Source of the DNA: Methylobacter sp.
Lineage (GTDB): Bacteria > Pseudomonadota > Gammaproteobacteria > Methylococcales > Methylomonadaceae
Assembly: GCA_002928495.1 (NCBI GenBank)
Contig: PERF01000008.1
Coordinates: forward strand, 1-38,680
DNA: 38,680 nt
Direction of reading: 5' to 3'
The notes under the pieces were generated by a model that made no database searches, had not been told where the DNA came from, and saw nothing but the letters and a program-made list of their open reading frames with translations. How positions within the stretch are numbered: the first letter of the stretch is position 1; each line of letters starts with the position of its first letter. The position numbers and the translations under genes were made by a program. Below, piece after piece: positions 20,059 to 29,620 of this stretch.

Positions 20059-21831
20059 TTACCGGATCTTTTTCAAACTCGCCTCATAAGCCGATTCGGA
20101 TAACAATTTGTTACGGCCTTCACGCAAAGTCAAAATTCGGTTCATGGCCACATCATCCAGCCATTGCGTGTTACCGTTGGGCCAGCGGACTTCAAGACTG
20201 GCAATTTTTTCCTTGCCAAGACCGAAATGCACAATTCTGCTAGAAGCACTATAAGTGGAAGTTCCACCGGCAATGGTTCTGATCATTTTTTTACCGCTAC
20301 GTGTAGTCAGCGTTAATTTCGCTCCTACTGCGTTTAGGTTGCTTTTAGGTGCATTACCTATTAAGCGCAACTCTACCCAATTTCCGTCAGTGCCTAGATT
20401 TTTAAAAAATTTTGGCGTTCCTTTGCCTGGGATTACAGTCCTGCCGAATGGGAATATTTCTTCGTACTGAGCCACGTTTTGCAAGAAAATATCCATTTGA
20501 CCATCTTTATTAAAATCGGCAATCGCTAAACCGCGCGCATCCAAGTAATTACCGTCATCACCGAAATTGGCGATATTCGAGGTAAAGCTTTCATCGCGAA
20601 AAGTGCCGTTGCCGTTATTAATTTGCAACCGGCTAGGACCAGCGCCTTCCCGCTCTCTTCCGATTACACCTACCGGTGCCAAATTCATTGCATAATATAA
20701 ATCCAGCCAGCCATCGTTGTTAAAATCAGCCATTGCGCAGCCCCAGGAAAACTGCTGATGCACTGAATCAGTCGCTTCTTTACCAACATCAGTAAAGGTG
20801 CCATCTCCGTTGTTACGGAACAAAGTCGGACGCGGGTTATCCCAAGTACTTGGCGGTGGCACCACTAAAGCGGGTAAAGAAGGATCACGGGTAATCCTTA
20901 GATCGCTGATATTAGTACTGAAAATATCTATCAAGCCATCATTGTTGTAATCACCAATAGTGATGCCCATCCATGCACCATATGCATTTAAATCACCCGA
21001 TTGGGCAGTTACTTTAGTAAACTTGCCCTGGCCTTCGTTACGGAAAACTTCAATAGGCCCGCGTTCTGTAGCAACAAATAAATCTATGTCGACATCGTTA
21101 TCGTAATCAAACCACACAATCGCCCAAGTGTTATAACCGGCAACCACATTGGCCTGTTCTGTAACATCGGTAAAAGTTAAATTGCCATTGTTACGGTAAA
21201 GACGACTGGGAGCGACCGGAATAATATCGCGGCCTGCCTCGGGCGGATTAAAGTCAAGATCTACCCAGCGACCCACCATAATGTCCAAATCGCCGTCATT
21301 ATCATAATCGGCCATGGCAATGCTGCTGTTATAACCATCTTCTGAAATGCCGGCCTGTTTGGTAATATCGCGGAAAGTGCCGTCGCCATTATTGATATAG
21401 AGCTTGTCTGGGCCGTCATTAGAGTCAATGCCGTCTCCTATGGTGGAACCATTTGCCACGTATAAATCGTCAAAACCATCGTTATTAAGGTCACCCACCG
21501 CGACACCGGTGCCTTGACCCAGATCAGCTACACCGGCTGCCGCGGCCACATCTGTAAAGGTACCGTTTTTATTATTACGAAATAAGGCATTGGGTTTACC
21601 TTTGCCATTCATAACATATAAATCTAAATGGCTATCGTTGTTGTAATCAATAAAACCGGCTCCGGGCATAAAGGTAAAACCGTCGGTTTGAAATGTGGGC
21701 GACAAGCTTGCCGCTATGTTTTCAAACTTAAGCTGTTTACGGGCAGAACTTTCTTTTGCATCTGCATTATGGGTTAATGCAATCAAGCCAGCTATAGGCA
21801 ATAAAACTATTCGGCTTATGATCAGTTTCAT
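20059..21831 (-). CDS. Secreted FG-GAP repeat protein with C-terminal ASPIC/UnbV domain
   Basis: Signal peptide; repeated Ca-binding-like motifs DYNNDSHLD, DLNNDGFDD, DYDNDGDLD, DYDNDVDID, DYNNDGLID, DFNNDGWLD, DFNKDGQMD; C-terminal NWVELRLIGNAPKSNLNAVGAKLTLTTRSGKKMIR...LEVRWPNGNTQWL. Confidence 0.92.
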   Translation of the reverse strand: MKLIISRIVLLPIAGLIALTHNADAKESSARKQLKFENIAASLSPTFQTDGFTFMPGAGFIDYNNDSHLDLYVMNGKGKPNALFRNNKNGTFTDVAAAAGVADLGQGTGVAVGDLNNDGFDDLYVANGSTIGDGIDSNDGPDKLYINNGDGTFRDITKQAGISEDGYNSSIAMADYDNDGDLDIMVGRWVDLDFNPPEAGRDIIPVAPSRLYRNNGNLTFTDVTEQANVVAGYNTWAIVWFDYDNDVDIDLFVATERGPIEVFRNEGQGKFTKVTAQSGDLNAYGAWMGITIGDYNNDGLIDIFSTNISDLRITRDPSLPALVVPPPSTWDNPRPTLFRNNGDGTFTDVGKEATDSVHQQFSWGCAMADFNNDGWLDLYYAMNLAPVGVIGREREGAGPSRLQINNGNGTFRDESFTSNIANFGDDGNYLDARGLAIADFNKDGQMDIFLQNVAQYEEIFPFGRTVIPGKGTPKFFKNLGTDGNWVELRLIGNAPKSNLNAVGAKLTLTTRSGKKMIRTIAGGTSTYSASSRIVHFGLGKEKIASLEVRWPNGNTQWLDDVAMNRILTLREGRNKLLSESAYEASLKKIR

Positions 21832-21946
21832 GATTATTTCCTCTTGTTATATTGGTTGTCTTAGTAAGGTCTACTTTGCATTTAATTTGGCTGCTACCGG
21901 CGTGTAACAACCTTGAATCCATTCTTTACTCCGCTCCTAAATTTGG

Positions 21947-22777
21947 TTAACTGTTTAATATTTTTACCGTGTTATTTTCCAAAAGACTTCTTATACCTTC
22001 AATTAACCGCTCCGGGGCTGCGTATTCTGGATGGTTGCGCATAACCGACGCGGTGTTGTTCAGCAAATCTACTTCTTCAACGTATTTTTTAAGATTTTTG
22101 GGATCGCTAAATACAAGCTGTTGCGGATTCACCCGCCCCACTCGGATAGCTTTTTGGACCTTTTTTTCACAGCGGCAAACGTTCTGGGGATTAACCACAC
22201 CGCAATAAGCTTCGGTAAAACTTTCAATCTCAATTCGGGCGCGCGACAGCCGCTGTCTGAACAAATCGTGTTTAGCACCGGCAATTTCTGCAGCAAGCCG
22301 GCCGGGTAAATCGAAAATCTCACCCAGCACGTAAGCAATTCGGTGCTCACGATCAAGACACGTTAGCATCGCCAGTGTGCAACCGTATTTCACTTCATCG
22401 GCAAGCAAAAAATCGCTCTCCGAAGGCTCGGATAAACCATCCATAAGATCTTTACCAAAGCTGTCAAAACTCAAATCCAGTGCTTCAACGCGCGATTTGC
22501 GCCGATCTAGAATATGGTTGACGGTTAAACGGTAAACCCAAGTTCTAGGTGATGCGTCACCACGAAATGTACTAAGTTTGGTAATCACCTTAATGAGAAC
22601 TTCTTGAGTGATATCTTCCGCGTCGTGGGGACAAGTCACCATTTTTAAAGCAATAGCAAAAACGCCGTCCTTGAGCGCCCTTAGCAATTTATCCAAGGCA
22701 TCCTTGTCACCTTGTTTTACTTCTTCAACGAGACCTAACAGGTTTATTCTGTCTTTTTCCGGATAAATCTTTATCAT
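21947..22777 (-). CDS. ECF-like RNA polymerase sigma factor with C-terminal extension
   Basis: KMVTCPHDAEDITQEVLIKVITKLSTFRGDASPRTWVYRLTVNHILDRRKS (region 2); DREHRIAYVLGEIFDLPGRLAAEIAGAKHDLFRQRLSRARIEIESF (region 4); then CRCEKKVQKAIRVGRVNPQQLVF. Confidence 0.88.
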   Translation of the reverse strand: MIKIYPEKDRINLLGLVEEVKQGDKDALDKLLRALKDGVFAIALKMVTCPHDAEDITQEVLIKVITKLSTFRGDASPRTWVYRLTVNHILDRRKSRVEALDLSFDSFGKDLMDGLSEPSESDFLLADEVKYGCTLAMLTCLDREHRIAYVLGEIFDLPGRLAAEIAGAKHDLFRQRLSRARIEIESFTEAYCGVVNPQNVCRCEKKVQKAIRVGRVNPQQLVFSDPKNLKKYVEEVDLLNNTASVMRNHPEYAAPERLIEGIRSLLENNTVKILNS

Positions 22778-22862
22778 TGCAGCATCCTCTTTGCTTATGA
22801 AATGGGTCGTTTGAATAAAATCTCAGCACCTGGATACTGTGAGAGCTTGTTGCTTTCCATGC

Positions 22863-23822
22863 TCAGGCTGCCGGTAGTACTTTTATCGGAGGCAGAAAGT
22901 AATCCCGGTGCTCGTGAATCCAACTATTAAAAGCCTTAGGATTACGGCCCAATATATTTTTAACATGCGGGGTCAATTCAAATAGGTGGTCGTGCTGCAT
23001 TTCCCATTTAAAATAATTCATAAAATACTCGGGGGTGTCAGCACCCCATTTTTCGGAAAATACCGGTTGAATGGCGTTAAAAAATCGGGTTTCGTCACCG
23101 TCGTAACGAATCTCGACCCCTAAGACTTCGGTAAATAACTGTGCTGCCTCGCTCAGTTTGCACAAATCCTGGCCGGTAACATCGATCAACTTTCCAAAAT
23201 ATCCATTCGGCTCTTTAAGCAGCAACTCGGCAGCAACATGGGCTACATCGGTAGGGTCGATCCAGGCGAGTGTTCTATCGAATGCAATGCGGATAGCGCG
23301 GTCGTTGATGATGGGTTGAATAAACATACGGGTAAAATCATCCATATAGTAACCTGCCACATTAATGAAAGTAACTGGCAAACCTGCTCTTTGATAATTC
23401 TCCTTAGCGACTAAATGTTGCATGGCCGGTCCGTAACGGTATATTTTTAACACTTCGGGAATCATGGAAAAATCAGCCCCAGGTGGTGTGCCTAAAATAC
23501 GGATGATATGCTTGACTGAACCGGTTTGCCGGCACGCTTGCGCCAAATTTTGTACCAGATTATCCTCATTAAAAAAATCAGGAGATATCTGGAACACACC
23601 TTCTATTCCGTCCAAGGCGGCTATGAGTGAATTCAAATCAAAAAAATCCGCCACCACCGGCTCGGCATGCGGGAACATAGCTTTTAGCTGAGGCAAATTT
23701 TCGCTGCTATGCGTCGCAACTTTTAATCTCACTCCTGGAGCATGCTTATACACATAACGAGCTACAGCACTGCCGATGTGGTCTTTAGCACCAAAAACCA
23801 ATATTGACTTTACTTTCATCAC
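22863..23822 (-). CDS. NmrA-like NAD(P)-binding protein
   Basis: KSILVFGAKDHIGSAVARYVYKHAPGVRLKVATHSSENLPQLK; DLNSLIAALDGIEGVFQISPDFF; AGLPVTFINVAGYYMDDF. Confidence 0.85.
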   Translation of the reverse strand: MMKVKSILVFGAKDHIGSAVARYVYKHAPGVRLKVATHSSENLPQLKAMFPHAEPVVADFFDLNSLIAALDGIEGVFQISPDFFNEDNLVQNLAQACRQTGSVKHIIRILGTPPGADFSMIPEVLKIYRYGPAMQHLVAKENYQRAGLPVTFINVAGYYMDDFTRMFIQPIINDRAIRIAFDRTLAWIDPTDVAHVAAELLLKEPNGYFGKLIDVTGQDLCKLSEAAQLFTEVLGVEIRYDGDETRFFNAIQPVFSEKWGADTPEYFMNYFKWEMQHDHLFELTPHVKNILGRNPKAFNSWIHEHRDYFLPPIKVLPAA

Positions 23823-23854
23823 ATCCTCCTTTTTATTTTCTATTTGCTTACCGT

Positions 23855-24463
23855 TTAAACTTTGGGTAATGCTTTTTGAAAACCCTCGATTTTACCAACG
23901 CGATCAAACCATGCAGTTATATTCGGTTGTTGCGGCGCAGCTTGTGCCAAGCTAAGTTGAAATATATTGGAGGCCACCGAAAGATCGGCAATAGTTGGAG
24001 TGTCTCCGGCAAGAAATTGGCGATTTTTCAAACCATCCGACAAAACTTCGGTAAGCGTGGTTAGTTTTTCCAAACCTCGAGCTATGGCTGCCTGATCCCC
24101 TTTATCACCCATAAAAACCTTATTAAGTACAATATCAACCACAACCTGCGCCAAACGGCATTGATTCCAGTCCAGCCATTGCTCTACCAAAGCACGGATG
24201 TTTAATTGACTGGGGAACCACGACTCCAACTCATGCTTAAGGCACAAATAGCGCAAAATGGCATTGGATTCATAAATTTTCACATCCCCGTCAAGTAAGG
24301 TTGGCACTTGGCAATTGGGATTAATCGCCCGGTATTCAGGTGTTAAATGCTCGCCGGCTTCCAGCGCCAAACTACGTGTTTCATACGGCAATTTGACCTC
24401 TTCCAACAATGCAACGACGCGTCTAACGTGCTGAGAATATGGATGATAATATAAAATGTACAT
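23855..24463 (-). CDS. Glutathione S-transferase family protein
   Basis: LYYHPYSQHVRRVVALLEEVKLPYETRSLALEAGEHLTPEYRAINPNCQVPTLLDGDVKIYESNAILRYL; FLAGDTPTIADLSVASNIFQL. Confidence 0.92.
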   Translation of the reverse strand: MYILYYHPYSQHVRRVVALLEEVKLPYETRSLALEAGEHLTPEYRAINPNCQVPTLLDGDVKIYESNAILRYLCLKHELESWFPSQLNIRALVEQWLDWNQCRLAQVVVDIVLNKVFMGDKGDQAAIARGLEKLTTLTEVLSDGLKNRQFLAGDTPTIADLSVASNIFQLSLAQAAPQQPNITAWFDRVGKIEGFQKALPKV

Positions 24464-25069
24464 ATTGGGTGCCCTAATAATTCAAGTTTTTATTCGTTCT
24501 TTTTCTTAGACGATTTTGGAAATAACTTTGTGACAGACTTTGCAAAATTTTTGTAATTGTTCAGCTTCATTAAAGTTCGTGCCCTATTTTCATGGAGATG
24601 CTATAGAATAAACTTTGGCAATTTGAATTTGAAAAAGGAGAGGGCCTGAGTCGCCAGCACCTGTTTTACGGCAGGGCCAGGAACCCAAAGGTTACGGTCT
24701 AGTAGCTCAACAACCGCTCGGGTAGACCTTCGGGATTTGCTATATTTCGACCGACTTCGCCGACCCCGAGTTTTACTCGATTTTCCGGACTCCCAACTAA
24801 CGAATACTAGGCAACTTGTCTAGACTACCTAGCTCTGGTTATTCTGCTTTAATAAAACATGTAAGCCGCTTACTGTTCCTCAAAAAACCGCAACTTATGA
24901 GAAGATGGCGCTATGTCAAGCACAGCAAAAACAGTTCTCGCCGGAAGCCCCAACACCCCGTTCAGATGGTTCTTGAATCTCAACATGGACATGCAAGGTG
25001 CTGGCTGGCGAGTGGTTTGGACTGGGTTACAAAATTCATAAATTGCCATAAAAGATAACGCGTTTTCTT

Positions 25070-26872
25070 ATGTGCGGCCTATTTGGCATCATCGGCGAGT
25101 ACTCGCCCGAACAGGCCCGGACGGCCTTCGCAACCCTGGCGCACCGGGGGCGCGATCATAGCGGTGTCGTTGAACAGCCGGGGTTGTTTTTCGCACACCA
25201 CCGCTTGGCCATTACCGACAACCATCCTCGTGCCAACCAGCCTATGCGGCACGGCAATCTACTACTCAGTTTCAACGGCGAAATCTACAATCATCAAGCG
25301 CTACGCAAATTGCTAACAAACTTTGCCTGGCAAACCCAAAGCGATGCCGAGGTGATTTTGGCGGCTTATGCCGAATGGGGCATCGACTGCGTCAAACGGT
25401 TTGAAGGTATGTTCGCCTTCGCTTTGCAGGATGGTGAAAGGCTTTATCTGGTGCGCGACCGCTTTGGCGAGAAACCGTTGTTTTACCATCTGAACGGCCA
25501 AGGCCTGGTGTTTGCTTCGGAAATTAAGGCGATCAAGCCGTTTTTGGCTTCGGTGCGCCTGAACGAAGAGGCGCTGCAATCGTATCTTTCCTTTCTGGCT
25601 CCGGCACCACCGCATACGTTTTATCAAGGCATTGAAACGCTGCACAGCGGCGAATGGCTTTGTTACCAGCACGGGCAACTTAGTCGGCACAATTATTATC
25701 AGCCACTGGAATGCAGCGCTTCGGCCATCACCGAGCCGGACATTGCCTTGCGCACGCTAGAACAAAAACTGCACGATTCAATCCGCAGCCGTCTGGAAAC
25801 TGATGCGCCCGTTGCCGCCCTGCTTTCCGGCGGCTTGGACAGCGCGATGATTTGCGCGATAGCGGCCGCGCAAGGCAAAAAGCTGCCGGCATTCACCCTG
25901 GGCTATGACGAATACGGTGCTTACGATGAGCGCGCCAACGCCAAAGCCACGGCCGCCGAACTGGGTTTGGAGCATACCGAAATCGTCATCGGCCGTCGCG
26001 ATTTTGATGCGCATCTTGATAAACTGTTAACCCACATGGACGAGCCGCTTAATGATCCCGCCGCCTTGCCTTTGTTTATGCTGATGCAAGCCATCGCCGC
26101 TCAAGGTTATAAAGTAGTGCTTAGCGGTGAAGGCAGCGACGAGTTGTTTTTGGGTTACCGACAGTATTTTGAATATCTGGATATAGAACAAGCCGCGCTG
26201 CTAAAACATAAAAACTGGCTTAAACACTATTTCCACAGCCATTTTTCCATGCACCGCGAATGGGAATGGTATAAACGGGTATTTGAAGGCACGCTGCTGT
26301 TCCGCACCTCCGGCGAAAAATTTACCGATTTGCAGCAAAACCGCTTGCTACGCAAAAATGTTCAAGATGACGCCTCCCTGCGCTTTTTGGCGCCTTACCG
26401 GGAAGCCTTCGAACGTAGCGGCCACAGTCACCCCGCGCAATGGTACAGTTTTATCGATCTAAAACTTTTTGTGGGCGAACACTTCCTGACCAAGCTGGAC
26501 CGGGTTGCCATGGCACACACGCTGGAAGCGCGCACGCCTTTTTTAAACCACCCGCTGGCCGAAACCGCATTCTCGATAGAGCCCGGCCTGCGCATAGGCA
26601 GCCAAAGCAAAAGCCTGCTCAAGCAAGTGGCGCGCAATTATCTTAGCGATGACATTATCGGCCGCAAGAAAAAAGGCTTCGCCAACCCGTTCCTGGAATG
26701 GCTGACCGCCTCCAACCGCATCGATTTAATCCGGCAAGTTAACCTTAAAACCGGTTTGTTTAATCACGACGTGTTAGGCCAATATCTTGAATTCGGCCGC
26801 CGGGGCAAATTCAAGCAACACATCTGGGGCTTGTATGTGTTAAGCCATTGGTTTGAGCAAGAGATGCTTTGA
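25070..26872 (+). CDS. asnB: Asparagine synthase (glutamine-hydrolysing)
   Basis: MCGLFGIIGEYSPEQARTAFATLAHRGRDHSGV (Cys2 amidotransferase); FNGEIYNH; VAALLSGGLDSAMICAIAA (PP-loop); VLSGEGSDELFLGYRQYFEY. Confidence 0.92.
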   Translation: MCGLFGIIGEYSPEQARTAFATLAHRGRDHSGVVEQPGLFFAHHRLAITDNHPRANQPMRHGNLLLSFNGEIYNHQALRKLLTNFAWQTQSDAEVILAAYAEWGIDCVKRFEGMFAFALQDGERLYLVRDRFGEKPLFYHLNGQGLVFASEIKAIKPFLASVRLNEEALQSYLSFLAPAPPHTFYQGIETLHSGEWLCYQHGQLSRHNYYQPLECSASAITEPDIALRTLEQKLHDSIRSRLETDAPVAALLSGGLDSAMICAIAAAQGKKLPAFTLGYDEYGAYDERANAKATAAELGLEHTEIVIGRRDFDAHLDKLLTHMDEPLNDPAALPLFMLMQAIAAQGYKVVLSGEGSDELFLGYRQYFEYLDIEQAALLKHKNWLKHYFHSHFSMHREWEWYKRVFEGTLLFRTSGEKFTDLQQNRLLRKNVQDDASLRFLAPYREAFERSGHSHPAQWYSFIDLKLFVGEHFLTKLDRVAMAHTLEARTPFLNHPLAETAFSIEPGLRIGSQSKSLLKQVARNYLSDDIIGRKKKGFANPFLEWLTASNRIDLIRQVNLKTGLFNHDVLGQYLEFGRRGKFKQHIWGLYVLSHWFEQEML

Positions 26873-27041
26873 GGCGATGGGAGAATTTGAGGCGTTAGCC
26901 CGGCCCTTAAATCCGCTGACGACAACTATTTTGACGGGGGGGGGTTACCTGATTAACCCTAGTCAGCTATTAGCTATGCTGAAAATCATAATGGAAGCGC
27001 GAGGCCACAGGGTGGGAAATTGCCGATCGAAGTAGTAGAAG

Positions 27042-27638
27042 TTAGTCGCTAGAAACACCTGATCGTTTGTTCCATTCACTACACAGCTTTCTGAACGAGC
27101 GACTACGATCAAACGCCAGCTGCAAGTCTATTAGCGCGGAAAACGCTGGTTGGTCGGTGGTTTCACCATACGAACGGTTGGTCATGCAAGCCTCAATCCA
27201 GCCCTTGGCATCGCGCGGTTGTTCTGGATTGACTGTCTTTGTAGGGTCAAAATTGAAGCCTCGGTTTCCCTGCAGCGATTCGGCGGCAGCGATAAACCAG
27301 GCTTCATATTCTCTGTTTGCCAACACAACAGAAATTCTACGGTGAGGGACGATATTTTGGGCTCGGCGCAATATCTTTTGTCCCAGTTCGGCGGGACAGT
27401 CATCGTCCGCATCGAATAGGATTAATATCCAACCTTCGTTGCCGCATTTATGGGCGGCAAGACTGAGGTGGCGACGAAATTCGTCATCCTTGCTTAGGAA
27501 GCGGTCTCGGCGCACACGAATCGGATAACCTACATCAACATATACTTCCGGGGTTAACCACTCGTTGAGTCGCCGTAATAGAACAGGTAAAGCGATGACT
27601 TCGCCATCACCTTCCACAATGGCAGTCACATTAATCAA
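27042..27638 (-). CDS. DUF4276-like (Toprim-like) protein
   Basis: VTAIVEGDGEVIALPVLLRRL; GWILILFDADDDCPAELGQKILRRAQ; SVVLANREYEAWFIAAAESLQG. Overlaps the ATPase stop by 4 bp. Confidence 0.8.
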   Translation of the reverse strand: MINVTAIVEGDGEVIALPVLLRRLNEWLTPEVYVDVGYPIRVRRDRFLSKDDEFRRHLSLAAHKCGNEGWILILFDADDDCPAELGQKILRRAQNIVPHRRISVVLANREYEAWFIAAAESLQGNRGFNFDPTKTVNPEQPRDAKGWIEACMTNRSYGETTDQPAFSALIDLQLAFDRSRSFRKLCSEWNKRSGVSSD

Positions 27639-28837
27639 GGCTGGCTGTCTCCAAATATATCGGTTTGTTTTTGTTCTTGCGCTTCTAGTTGTTTGCGGTT
27701 AGGCGCCAGTTGATTTAGACGCAGCAATTCGCCGGCAGAGAACAGTGATTCTAGAATCGCTTGCCTAGAAGCTTCGTCAATGGTGCCGATCTTGGTTTCG
27801 CCTTTTTCGGAAACCACCGACAATAAAGAATCGGCGCTCAATTTCCGATCGTCGAGCAGATCAGGACTGTGACTGGTGACGATGATTTGAGTTTCTTGCG
27901 AAGCCCGATTCAAGGCTTCGCGCAAAGCTGAACTTGCCGCCGGATGTAACGCCGTCTCCGGCTCTTCGATGCCTATCAGGGTGGGAGCGTAATCGCGGTT
28001 ACCTTGAAACATTGCTGCCAATATTCCTAATGCCCTTAAGGTGCCGTCAGACATGTTTTGCGCCAGAAAACGCCAGGGATGCTTGGCCCCGGCCATTTCC
28101 TGGCGAAATTCGAGGGTTTCCATAGGGCCAATGGGCTTACGCTTTACACCATGAACCATAGGTACGACAGTTTGCAAATATTCCTGGATGATGTCCATGC
28201 GTTCTGGAGATACCCTTTCTAAATGCCCAATGACACTAGCGATGTTTTCACCAACCGACTTTAGTAACTTACCCTCCTGCGGTTTCTGCAGTTCCCGCAT
28301 TAATTTGGGATTTAAATTGTAAAATCCCATAGTTGAGAACAGATCGAAAACCGGGCGAAACCCGGGCAAGCCGGAAGCGGCTACCAAGGCCAAGCGGTCG
28401 GCGGTCACGGTGGGGAAAGTCGTCTCACTACTGTTGCGCAGTTTGCCTTTATCGATTCGGAAAAACTGACCTTTACCGATACCCCCCAACACGCATTCCT
28501 CGCCTTGTACTTCGTAACCTTGGCCGGAAAGCGCTCCAACATTGAATGCGTAATGTCCTTTTTGCCCATTAGTTAATGAGAATTCCAACCGAATGCCGAA
28601 ATGGTTTGGATGACCGCTGGAATATCTACGCACTTCCGACAAGCCGCCGCGTTCGTTTAATGCGTTGTCCAACGAACTGGTTAAGGCATCTCGTACCAAG
28701 TGCAAGGCATCAAGGAAATTGCTTTTACCGGAACCGTTTGCACCGACCAGATAGCTCAGTCGGCCAAGTTTTACATCACAATAACCAATGCTTTTGTAGT
28801 TTCGTAATACAACGCGGGTGATACTGGCATGGGCCAT
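27635..28837 (-). CDS. AAA family ATPase (SMC/OLD-like, AAA_21 type)
   Basis: VVLRNYKSIGYCDVKLGRLSYLVGANGSGKSNFLDAL (Walker A); QNMSDGTLRALGILAAMFQ (signature); APTLIGIEEPETALHPAASSALREAL (Walker B); QIIVTSHSPDLLD. Confidence 0.92.
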   Translation of the reverse strand: MAHASITRVVLRNYKSIGYCDVKLGRLSYLVGANGSGKSNFLDALHLVRDALTSSLDNALNERGGLSEVRRYSSGHPNHFGIRLEFSLTNGQKGHYAFNVGALSGQGYEVQGEECVLGGIGKGQFFRIDKGKLRNSSETTFPTVTADRLALVAASGLPGFRPVFDLFSTMGFYNLNPKLMRELQKPQEGKLLKSVGENIASVIGHLERVSPERMDIIQEYLQTVVPMVHGVKRKPIGPMETLEFRQEMAGAKHPWRFLAQNMSDGTLRALGILAAMFQGNRDYAPTLIGIEEPETALHPAASSALREALNRASQETQIIVTSHSPDLLDDRKLSADSLLSVVSEKGETKIGTIDEASRQAILESLFSAGELLRLNQLAPNRKQLEAQEQKQTDIFGDSQP

Positions 28838-28867
28838 AGGTTTGAGCTCTCTATAATTTGATCTACG

Positions 28868-29085
28868 TTAACGGCAATCGAACTGCTTGGGCCGCTCTGG
28901 GTAATTGAACACTTTGCCTTCTCGGCGCCCGGTATCGACGACGTTCAAGTCTACATGAGCATAAACCCGTTGTGCCTTGTTGTATTCGCCTATCACCAGA
29001 ATACCGTAATGGGGAAAGCTCTATCCATCGGCTCTTAAATCGCCGAAGCCCATATAGCTTCGATTACCAATGGTGTATTCGGAGG
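28868..29085 (-). pseudogene. Decayed coding remnant of unknown family
   Basis: Minus-strand fragments EYTIGNRSYMGFGDLRADG* and HYGILVIGEYNKAQRVYAHVDLNVVDTGRREGKVFNYPERPKQFDCR* are co-linear but separated by a stop; no start. Confidence 0.4.
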
Positions 29086-29513
29086 AATGTTGACTCGAAA
29101 TGAACAATTACTCAAGCTAATCGCAACTACGTTTTTTGAATGACAGCTTATTTGTCATTTCCGGTTCTTGCAAATTATTGCATATCGGTAGCAAAGGGGC
29201 GAAAACTCCCCTTCACAGCCGTGAATTTTATTATCAGCAATTTTCATACAGTAGTGCCTCATAAAATTTGTTCAGCGTCTGTGATAACGATTTTTCTACT
29301 TCCCGGATATTGAACGTCTTTCGTTTTTATAGTCCAGCCTTAATGCTCTACCAAACCCTAAATCACGACCCATGACATCAAATCCTCGTAGGTTAAGATC
29401 GCGATTAGGCTTAACTTTGGAATAGCGCATCTTGTCGTCAATGGTGTATGTGCCGGTTACAAGCTTAACCAGCGTTTGGAGCGTCTGTGTTGGTGTCTTA
29501 GATTTTGCCTATT

Positions 29514-29620
29514 GATTCGGCCTCATGAAGTTTTAACGCCCGATCGCCTTGAGCTTATCGAAAGGTGCGTGTGCTTCGACAAGCTCAGCACGAGTGGTTC
29601 AGACGTTAAAAAGCCGAATC
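29514..29620. repeat. Nested imperfect palindrome (REP/MITE-like)
   Basis: Outer arms gattcggc/gccgaatc plus gttttaacg/cgttaaaa; inner arms cttgagcttatcgaaag / cttcgacaagctcag. The inner core resembles the dispersed CTTCGACAAGCTCAG repeat seen in many proteobacterial genomes. Confidence 0.7.

Noticed and set aside
24816-25058. 80-aa ORF upstream of asnB
   Set aside because: No recognisable homology or ribosome-binding site; kept only as part of the unexplained intergenic region.
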